Assembly: GCA_021464415.1 (NCBI GenBank)
Contig: CM038469.1
Span: forward strand, 32,060,087 to 32,124,086
Length of the DNA: 64,000 nt
Reading direction: 5' to 3'
From: Lonicera japonica
Lineage: Eukaryota; Streptophyta; Magnoliopsida; Dipsacales; Caprifoliaceae
This document shows positions 49,601 to 58,600 of the stretch, in pieces; the first letter of the stretch is position 1; each line of letters opens with the position of its first letter. Under the pieces are notes generated by a model that was not told where the DNA came from, did no database searches, and saw only the letters and a program-made list of their open reading frames with translations. A program made the translations under genes and the position numbers.

Positions 49601-50765
49601 TACTTTGGTGTAATTATGAGAGTTATAGGGCTATGGGGCTAAAATTATGTAATTTTTCCAAACCTGAGGGTACTTTGGTGTAATTATGAGAGTTATAGGG
49701 CTATGGGGGTAAAATATGTAATTTTCCAAACGTGAGGGTACTTTAGTGTAATTATGAGAGTTATAGGGTCATAGGGGTAAAATTATATAATTTTTCCAAA
49801 CCTGAGGGTACTTTGGTGTAATTATGAGAGTTATAGGGCTATAGGGGTAAAATATGTAATTTTCCAAACTTGAGGGTACTTTGGTGTAATTATGAGAGTT
49901 ATAGGGTATGGGGGTAGAATTATGTAATTTTTCCAAAACCTGAGGGTACTTTGGTGTAATTATGTGAGTTATAGGGCTTTGGGGGTAAATTATGTAATTT
50001 TTCAAAACCTGAGGGTACTTTGGTGTAATTATGAGAGTTATAGGGCTATAGGGGTAAATTATGTAATTTTTCAAAATCTGAGGGTACTTTGGTGTAATTA
50101 TGAGAGTTATAGGGCTATGGGGGTAAATTATGTAATTTTTCAATATCTGAGGGTACTTTGGTATAATTATGAGAGTTATAGGGCTATGGGGGTAAATTAT
50201 GTAATTTTTCCAAACCTAAGGGTACTTTGGTATAATTATGAGAGTTATAGGGCTATGGGTGTAAATTATGTAATTTTTCCAAACCTGAAGGTACTTTGGT
50301 GTAATTATGAGAGTTATAGAGATATGAGGGTAAAATTTTGTAATTTTCTGAAGCTAATGGGTATCACAAGTAAAAGTATGTGCTCACTAAATCGGACGTT
50401 ATTTCTAGGCGGACATGCATACTAACATAAAAATTGTTTAAATCCATGCAGGAAACGACAGAAATAATAGAACAAATAAGTATAAATACACAAAAGGAAG
50501 GAATTTCAAGAAAACATACCAGAAATCGTTGACGGATCTCATGCGAGACAGGCTCCATCAGGAGCCAAGGAACGTTCGGAACTGGAGCAGCCCAGGTAAC
50601 GTCTCGGTAGACTACAGCACGACCGCGGTCCACCCCATCCTCCCCGTACCAGTCAAGGTCCACCCAATCATCATGGTGAGGGTTGCAGCGGAGAACTCCT
50701 TAGGCATCGGTAAAAGTGACCTCCTCCTAGTCACTCTCCAATCGATCGGGCTGTGCAGGATCCAT
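46673..50765 (-). pseudogene. Antisense gene 1 of element A: plant-mobile-domain (PMD)-like protein, five exons
   Basis: Proposed exons (minus): 50765-50520, 49245-48579, 48485-48312, 48230-47124, 47035-46673, with GT-AG introns of 1274, 93, 81 and 88 nt; joins preserve the frame (for example ...RQRFL + WVGRGWGSP; ...LLWE + SWFVAYTRLG). Exon 1: MDPAQPDRLESD, YRDVTWAAPVPNVPWLLMEP. Exon 2: ALASHWWDTTHTFH, GEMTMTP, GIVGTLGWF, SHLWWLPYLRDF, LYDAMDQVSRHLALNLKGFS, typical of the PMD (plant mobile domain, aminotransferase-like) family. Exon 4: FTEEGDYAIFAARYLMREWK and an acidic tail; exon 5: basic Arg/Ser-rich end. Lesions: TAG and TAA in exon 1, stops and frameshifts in exon 2, TAG at the start of exon 4, a frameshift near 47650, TGA in exon 5. 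Host PMD proteins such as MAIN and MAIL1 act in the nucleus in gene and transposon silencing; a role here is inference. Confidence 0.75.
49266..50345. repeat. Minisatellite of 67-71-bp units in intron 1 of antisense gene 1
   Basis: About 16 head-to-tail units, each with ATGAGAGTTATAGGGCTATG, GGGGTAAATTATGTAATTTT and GAGGGTACTTTGGTGTAATT. Units start near 49268, 49339, 49410, 49480, 49548, 49616 and so on to 50306. Many units are near 69 bp, a multiple of three, so long open frames appear on both strands with 23-residue repeats; these are artefacts. Confidence 0.95.
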
Positions 50766-50903
50766 CAGTGTATGAGTAAAATAAACAAAAAGGTCGAAAA
50801 AGTCGGTAAAGTGGCAGGGCTTCCGCGCTAGAGAGAAGAGAAAAAGAGACCTAGAGAGAGAAAGAGAAAGGAGAGAATGAGGTGGAATGAGCTCAGCAGA
50901 GGG

Positions 50904-50987
50904 ATTATATAGTGGTCTAGTTTATCGCGCGACAAGTGCCCAATTTGTCGCGCGACAAACTCCCCTCCACCGAAATGTCGCGCGACA
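50904..50987 (-). promoter_or_regulatory. Promoter of antisense gene 1: TATA box plus three CpG palindromes
   Basis: The minus strand has ACTATATAATCCC (TATA at 50911-50904), about 140 nt before the proposed ATG at 50765. Upstream of it are TTGTCGCGCGATAA (50935-50922) and two perfect TGTCGCGCGACA sites (50946-50957, 50976-50987). Confidence 0.7.
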
Positions 50988-51899
50988 TCTTGTCCTTTCC
51001 CCCGATTTTTTGACCTTCGTCTCATTTTTTCTCCTGTAGGAATGCTTCAAGAAATAATTTTCGAAGTTTTCCTAATATACCACACACTCATGATAAATTC
51101 AGGGAAAAGACTTCCAAGTCATCTCTCCGAAAATCGCGAGAACAAAATACATCGGTAAAAGGAATCTCTGATCTCCCAAAAAATCGAAACCAGCAATGAG
51201 AGAAAGAAAATATCGAAATAAGACGGGAATAGGAAAAATTGAAAGAGTAGAAAAGAGAAGGAACCCGCATGAGCGCCCAGAGCGAGCGAGAGAAGCAGAA
51301 ATGCGGAGTGACAGGGAGAGCTACACCAAAAGTGACAGCTAGGCCAAAACCGGCTCAGGGCTTCATTTTGGGTGAGTAAAGCTCCTTATCACAACAAAAG
51401 GGATAGAAAGACTCTTGGTCAAAAACAGAGAAGGGCGGGAAAAGTCTTTCCCAAAAGAGGGAGAAATAAGGGCATCGAAAAACAGAAAACGATGTGGGCC
51501 CACTAAAAGATAAGAACTAAAATGACCAAAGATCAGGGATTGGCCTTTCATGCAAATTTTCTTTTCAACACGATACGGAAGAGACGAGTTGGAAGTAAAT
51601 CCTCGAATCAGTACTCTGCGAAGAACAGAAGAGATCCGAAAACCACTTTCTAAAAAGAAGTATTCTCACTCGGGAAAAACATAAGAATAAAAATTTCAGA
51701 AAAATACGAGAAATTAGGGACATCTAGAAAATTCTTGGTGAACTCTTTTCACTCAGGGAAATTTTCTTTTTTCTCTCTCACTCTAGCAGTCGAAGAGAGA
51801 CAACCAATTTAGCCGAAGCGCAAACCATAAACACAAAGCCCTCCTTGAGGCAAAAGCATAAGCACAATCACAAACCCTCTCCGAGGCAATTTTCTTTCT
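50988..51899 (+). other. 3' untranslated region of element A before the 63-bp array
   Basis: Purine-rich on the plus strand (many GAGA/AGAA stretches), no credible coding frame on either strand. It includes GAGCGCCCAGAGCGAGCGAG at about 51270. Confidence 0.5.
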
Positions 51900-52460
51900 T
51901 TTTACAGATCAAAAGCCCTCTCAGAGAGGCAAAGTGGAGCAATTGTAGTCCTCCCACATGAGGCGAGAAGATCAAAAGCCCTCCCATAGAGGCAAAGTGG
52001 AGCAATGGTAGTCCTCCCAATGAGGCGAGAAGATCAAAAGCCCTCTCAGAAAAGTAAAGTGGAGCAATGGTAGTCCTCCCACATGAGGCGAGAAGGTCAA
52101 AAGCCCTCTTGAAGAGGCAAAGTGGAGCAATGGTAGTCCCCCCACATGAGGCGAGAAGGTCAAAAGCTCTCCCAAAGAGGCAAAGTGGAGCAATGGTAAT
52201 CCTCCCACATGAGGCGAGAAGATCAAAAGCCCTCCCAGAGAGGCAAAGTGGAGCAATGGTAGTCCTCCCACATGAGGCGAGAAGGTCAAAAGCCCTCCCA
52301 GAGAGGCAAAGTGAAGCAATGGTAGTCCTCCCACATGAGGAGAGAAGATCAAAAGCCTTCCCAGAGAAGAAAAATGGAGCAATGGTATACCTCCCATATG
52401 AGGCGAGAAGATCAAAAGCTCTCCCAGAGAGGCAAAGTGAAGCAAGTGAAACAATGGTAG
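51900..52460. repeat. Minisatellite of 63-bp units near the 3' LTR of element A
   Basis: About nine units, each with GATCAAAAGCCCTCCCAGAG, AGGCAAAGTGGAGCAATGGT and AGTCCTCCCACATGAGGCGA, starting near 51907, 51970, 52032, 52095, 52158, 52221, 52284, 52347 and 52410. A degenerate tail of CAAAGCCCTC...GAGGC motifs runs to about 52600. The unit is 21 codons, so long overlapping frames exist on both strands; I do not regard them as genes. Confidence 0.95.
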
Positions 52461-52718
52461 TCCTCCCATCTGAGGCAAGTGGAGCAAATGAAAGTCCTCG
52501 AAAGAGGCAAGTGGAGCAAATGAAAGTCCTTGAAAGAGGCAATGAGGTAACAAAAGCCCTTTCCGGAGGCAAAACCAAACACAAAGCCCTCTATAGAGGC
52601 ATTCACGAACACTTTTTTCATACATACACTTCCTTAGAGTTCTTGCGGGGACCATGGACCACGGTCTCTTCCAGTCGCCTCAATTTCTTGCAAGCAATGA
52701 GCTTGAGTCGAGAGGGTC

Positions 52719-54257
52719 TGTAGACACCCTGATTCTTGACCCCCGCAAGAACCCTAACGACCTTCGAGAAGTACAGTTCTTGGAGCCTGGGACTTATTCG
52801 AGCACCCAAAACTGCTCCGAAAGGGCTTGTTGGCCAAACAAAGCTATTTTTAAGTAGGATTATGGCACGACATAATGGAATGTCGCGCGACAAACCCTTT
52901 TATGTCGCGCGACAAACCCCTCTGACACCAGACCATCCACCCTCTGACACATCAGTTTGTCAGAGACATCACTTCAGCCGTTTATCGTGCGACATTACTC
53001 AAGATGTTGCGCGACACTTGCCCTTTCTGGGGAAATGTCGCATGACAATCCTTCACCAGCACTATAAATAGGCCATCACCCCCAAGGGTTCTAAGACAAC
53101 AATTTAGGATTGAAGAATTATTGGCATATATCTGATTTTCTAGTCTTTTGTCAAGTATCTTCTACTATCGTCTTATTTTTGAACAATTATCGAATCTATT
53201 CCCGACACTCGACGTGTCCCACTTCTGGAATCGAATTCTCGAAAATATCTGAAAAAGAAAAAGATCATTACCGCCGGAGATCTCTCTGCCATATTATTTT
53301 TCTTTCTTATTACTATTCTCATCGGAAAGGTAAAGAAAGTCTCTTATAGTATTTAACATTAGATATCTGTGTATTTGTTTTACTTCTGTTGTTCTGTCCA
53401 CATTTTTATTTGAATAAACTTATTGCCAAGTTATAAATAGTCTACTGTTTTCAAAACAAAAGACCCTGATAAAAATCATTACAAAACTAGAAAAATAAGT
53501 ACACTATCATCCGGACAAAATTCTATTTTCAAAACCCGGGCTGATAGAACTTATCTAGGAATTAAAATCAGGTATATCTTGTCTCTTCCATAGATTGCGA
53601 TATGTCTGATAGAACTCCCCTCAAAAGTTCTAATTCCATATTAACTTAGTCCCGATACAAGATCTGAACTTTTTCAAAAGTAATAAAAAATGTGAGAAAA
53701 CCGTCATTTGAGGAGATAGCACAGGAAACTCTTTCTCTTAAATAAAACAACTTTTGTCACTTATATTTACATCTTTCAAAACAAAATATCGGATCTCGGA
53801 ATACAAAGTTTTTCATCCCCCTTTTTTTTATTATTCTCCCCAAAATCAAGGTTTTCAATTGAAAAGTAGTAGATTGTCAGTAAAAGCATCTAAGTTTTTC
53901 AACATAAAATAAACATATGAAAGACCACTAGAGACCGAAAGGGAGGAATGGGTGCTTAACACCTTCCCAAACTTTAATATAGTTTCCGAACCCTATAGAA
54001 TCTTGGTTTCGTAAACAAACGTGTAAAGAAAGGCTTATCTATAGCATTTCCTCTTACACAACTATTTTGTCCATTTTCTCGTAAAACGTACTGACGACTC
54101 TGAACGAACCCTCTTGCATCTAGAAATAGGATAGAGGGACACCAGATATGAATTATCAACACCAAAGAAGCAAATGGAACGACGAAATACATTTCCTACG
54201 TTTCAGACGCCCAAGAACGGGAACGAGACTTGGGGGTCGCATTTGCGGATTCTCACA
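52719..54257 (+). repeat. 3' LTR of element A
   Basis: 1539 bp, from TGTAGACACCCT to GCGGATTCTCACA. It keeps the palindrome cluster and TATA box of the 5' LTR. It is preceded by a purine-rich stretch (GAGTCGAGAGGG) that can serve as polypurine tract. Confidence 0.95.
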
Positions 54258-54262
54258 CGTGC
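54258..54262 (+). repeat. Target-site duplication, right copy (CGTGC)
   Basis: CGTGC directly after the 3' LTR of element A; identical to 35528-35532. Confidence 0.95.
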
Positions 54263-55679
54263 ATGATTTTTGGGCTTTTCTTTTTGCTTTGCTTCCATGT
54301 CACTTTACTTGTGTCACCAGGGTATGATTATGCTTATTATTTTCTAACTTCGTGAGAGGAGAATTTTTTGTGTGCCTCCATCGTTTTCTATTTTTCGATA
54401 CCCTTATTACTCCTTGATTGTTTGAAAGCTTTTTAATACAGCTTATTTTTATTATTTTTCATATTTTTTGCATGGTCAGCAGCCTTCCTCACCTAAGAAG
54501 AAGCCCTGGGCCTTTTGGCCTAGCTGTCACTCTTGGTGTGGCTCTCGCTGTTATCTTTTGCTTTCTCAATACTATTTTCTTATGGCACTGTGGGATTTAT
54601 CTTCTTTTCTACTCTTTCAATTTTTTCTTGTACCCATTTTGTTTCCTCTCACTTTGTCAAGTTTTCTGAGCATCATCGTCCTTGCGATTTTGAGAATATT
54701 TTCTTTGAAAGTTCGCATTTGACATCGTCGTGCTGTGTTTGTGATTTTCGGTCCGAAAACCGTTAGGAGTGTATCTTGAAGACTTCTTGGCTAAAAAGAA
54801 GCTAGGCTAAAAGTCTTTTTTATAGGGCTTATTCCCAGTTTTTTACAAAATCTTCTCATTCTAGTCTTTCTCTCTATCTTTCTCTGATATCCTTTTAAAT
54901 GAGGGCTTTTCTAATTTTGGAGATGGCTTGAGTTTGCCTGTAGGAAAGGCTTTAGTATGTACTATGAAAAGGGTTTGGGATTTGCCTGTAAAAAGGGCTT
55001 GGGATTTGAAGCTGTGGAAAGGGCTTGTGAAGTGATTAGAATCTCGGGGAGGATTTGTGATGTGATTTGCCACTATGGGAGGGCTTTGTGTGATTGATAG
55101 TGCATTGATTGGCGTTGTGCAGGCGGTGTGACTAATCATCCGAGGTATACATCGGGATGCAGTGGTGAAGCCTGTCTAGCAGGTCATGGAGCTTGATGCA
55201 TTATGTAAACGCTCATGCCATGATTTTTTAAGTTTGAAGTATTCGTATACTTTTTAATCATTGCACCATTGTTTTAAAAACTTAATTTTAAAAAGGTTTT
55301 GAATCTTGTGTTGCTTGATTTATGAAGTATGTTACGCTATTCGAAAATGCCCTATGTGCAAAATGCATGCAATGCTGACTCTTTTTCGAGAATATGTCAA
55401 CTTGATTGAAAAAGTATCATTTATCATTTTGTCTTGTAGACAAAAGCAGACCTTCGTCTTGTGGAGAAAGAGTGTCCTTTTGTCTATCAGACTCATTTTT
55501 CCATTCCTCCCATTCATTTTGTTTTACAAAAAAAAATAGGGTTTATTTTATATTTATGAAGATTAGACCAGGCCTGAAGTCACTTATCAGGTTGCCTACG
55601 TTCTCCTTGTTCTAATATTTCAAATCTTGGTTGTGGGGCTCAAGTCTATGTAGTTCTTGGGGATACTAGCTGAGGTCCT
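54263..55679 (-). other. 3' untranslated region of element B, pol-proximal part
   Basis: Between the pol stop and the element A insert. It has no credible gene. A degenerate GGGCTT/AAGCCC repeat lies at 54900-55095 (minus: CACAAAGCCCTCCC, CACAAGCCCTTTCC), reminiscent of the AAAGCCCTC...GAGGC repeats of element A. The conserved post-pol block is at 55570-55606. Confidence 0.6.
55570..55606 (-). other. Conserved post-pol block in element B
   Basis: The minus strand reads GAGAACGTAGGCAACCTGAT then AAGTGACTTCAGGCC, about 75 nt after the pol stop at 55680. Counterpart of 44786-44818 in element A. Confidence 0.7.
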
Positions 55680-58600
55680 TTATTGATAATATTTCTTCAA
55701 ACGATCCAAATTAACCGGAGAATTGAATTATTGTCCATCTGTATCTATGAGTATGACTGCTCCCCGTAAAGGATTTCTTTGACAATGTATGGCCCAGTCC
55801 ATTTTTGTGCGAACTTACCCCTTGGATCATTGGCTGGTTCCCTGATTTCTTTTAACACTAAATCATTTATTTGTATTCCTCTTGCTTTCACCATTTGATT
55901 GAATGCTCTAGTAACTCTTTTCTGATATCCTTGTTGATGATAGGCGGCTTTTAGTCGTTTCTCATCGAGTAGTGCCAGTTCCTCATAACGTATTTGGACC
56001 AGTCTAATTCGGACACCGAACTCTCCAGTATCCCCCTCAGCGATGGAATCTCCATTCCATATGTTAGTGAGAACGGTGTTGCGTTTATAGAGACCCTTTC
56101 GGTAGTGCGGTATCCCCATAGCGCATACGGAAATTTGTCGGCCCAGTCTCAACCACTTTTTACCATTTTACTAATCATATTATTCAGGTTTTTATTTGCT
56201 TCCACTACCGCTCCATTGGTCTGAGGTTTATAGGAGAATGATTTGTGTCTCTGTACCCCGTATTCTTCCATTACATCATTGGCTTTCCCGTTAAAATGGG
56301 TTCCATTATCTGACATTATTTCATGCGGTACTCCGTATCTGCAAATGATGTTTCTTCGAATAAAAGTCCCCTCAAAGTGGGTTCCATTATCTGACACTAT
56401 TTTATGCGGTACTCCGTATCTGTAAATAATATTTCTTCGAATAAATTTTGCCACTTTTCTTGCATCGAGCTTCGCATATGATTCAGCTTCTATCCATTTT
56501 GTGAAACAGTCGATTGCTACTAGTATATATTTATGTCCATTACTTGCTGCCGGTGATATTTTTTCGATGACATCTATACCGCAAACTGAAAAGGGCCAGG
56601 GGGCTGTCATAGTGTATAATTCTTTAGAGGAAGCTTCTAAGATTTCGCATGAACCTGACATAGGTAACACCTTGTTACATGATCGTTGCAATCTTATTGC
56701 ATGGTGGTCCAGTAATACCCTTGTCGGACAATCTTGCAGGCCAAGGTGTGCCCACTCATGTGGGGTCTGCATTCACCCCCATGAATCTCATCCATAGCTG
56801 GTTGGAATTCTTCATGTTTTAGGCATCGAAGGTGTATCCCATCATGACTCCTTAAATACAATTTTCCCGAGCAAATAATAAACTGAGCGGCTAATCTTCG
56901 GAGTGCTACGCGAGTTTTCTTGTCAACACCCTCAGGGTATTTTTCTTCTTTTAAGATTCTCCAAATGTCATAATACCAGATCGATAGGTCCAACTATTTT
57001 GGCTTTCGATGACTTGACAATATGCCGGAATCTCCATCTGCTTAATGGCTATCTGTACTGTTTGCATATCTTCAGAAATTTCTACCATTGATTCCAGAGT
57101 TGCTAGCGCATCAGCAAAGTTGTTCTGGTAGCGGGGTACATGGTGAAACCTAACTCTTTCAAACCGGTTGGCCACGTCTTGCAATCGATCTAAGTAGGGG
57201 ATGAGTTTTTCTTCTTTGATCTTGGACTTTCGTAGAATCTGATGAATGATAAGAGCTGAATCCCCAAATACCTGTATCTTTGTTACCCCTTTTTTAAGCG
57301 TGATTTCCAAACCCATGATGCAAGCTTCATACTCAGCAGTATTATTAGTGCAGTCAAATTGGAGCCGAAAAGACAATGATTAGTGAATCTGGTCTGGTGA
57401 GATTAGGAGGATCCCTATTCCGTAACCGTTCTTATTTGTAGCCCCATCAAAATACAATTTCCAATCGCCCTTTATATCTGTGACCATAACCGTTTCATCT
57501 GGAAATTTGGATTCTTCCTCTTCTTCCCCTTCTAACATAGGGTTACTTGCCAAGAAATATGCGATAATCTGCCCTTTAATAGCCTTTTCAGTGACGTAAA
57601 TGATATCAAACTCCGATAGTAAGAACACCCATTTGGCCATGTGATTAGTCAACACTGATTTTTCGAACAAGTATTTCAGCGGATCTAGTCGGGCTATAAG
57701 AGTGACTGAAAACCAAGCATATAGTGGCGCAATTTCTAAGTGCCCCAGATTAAGGTTGCACATGATCTCTCTAGAGGCGAGTAATTCCTTTCATAAGGTG
57801 ATAACTTCTTGCTGATGTAATAAATCGCCTGCTCTCTTCGACTCTGGGCTATGTGTTGGGCCAACATGGCCCCTGCGGCAGTTTCATTTACTGTGAGGTA
57901 TAGTAATAACGGAATTCCTGGCCGTAGCGGGGTGAGAATCGGTGGATTCGACAAATACTCTTTGATCTTATCGAATGCTACCTAACAATGTTCATTCCAT
58001 TGACCATCTGACGATTTCTGCAATAATTTAAATATAGGTTAGCACTTTTGTGTGAGCTGGGATATGAACCGGCTGATATATTGTAGTTTACCCAAGAATC
58101 CTCTGATTTCTTTCTCGGTGCGTGGCGTGGGCATTTCCTTGATCGCCTTTATTTTAGCGGGATCTGCCTCGATTCCCTTCTTACTAACAACATACCATAG
58201 CAGCTTACCTTTGGTTACCCCGAATACACATTTTTGTGGGTTTAGCTTCATCTGGAACTGCCTGAGTCTGTCAAAAAAGGCTTTATGGGCGAGAAGATGT
58301 CCCTCTCTTTCTTTAGACTTGATAATTATGTTATCTACATAAACCTTTACTTCCTTATGGATCATGTCGTGGAACAGTGTGGTTGCAGCCAGTTGGTACG
58401 TTGCCCCAGCATTCTTTAACCCAAATGGCATAACTGTATAACAATAAGTTTCCCATGGCGTTATGAAAGCAGTCTTATCCTGGTGATCGGGGTGCATCTT
58501 TATCTAATTATAACCAGCAAACCCATCGACAAATGACTTTAGAGCATGGTTGGTGGTATTATCCACAATCAGATCAATGTTGGGCAATGGGAAATCATCT

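Larger units (their letters stand above)
35533..54257 (+). mobile_element. Element A: complete Tat-lineage Ty3/gypsy retrotransposon with two antisense genes
   Basis: The 18,725-bp element has matching LTRs, a PBS, one long gag-pol frame with two RNase H domains, and a perfect 5-bp target duplication. Between pol and the 3' LTR lie about 8 kb with two genes on the opposite strand and two minisatellite arrays. Antisense frames behind pol and arrays near the 3' LTR are known in Tat-lineage elements such as Retand and Grande, so the lineage call is firm. Decay is moderate: gag-pol has sixteen in-frame stops before two frameshifts in integrase, and the LTRs differ at many sites. This copy is not autonomous. 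Confidence 0.95.

Noticed and set aside
49769..50425. Long open frames on both strands with 23-residue repeats (NYVIFQNLRVLWCNYESYRA type)
   Set aside because: They arise because minisatellite units are near 69 bp, a multiple of three. The same DNA is open on both strands and there is no conserved domain.
49266..52460. CRISPR-like arrays
   Set aside because: Units are adjacent near-identical tandem copies without unique spacers, in a plant retrotransposon.
51868..52723. Overlapping frames of over 200 codons on both strands in the 63-bp array
   Set aside because: The unit is exactly 21 codons, so any frame without a stop in one unit stays open. Both strands are open; it is an artefact of the repeat.
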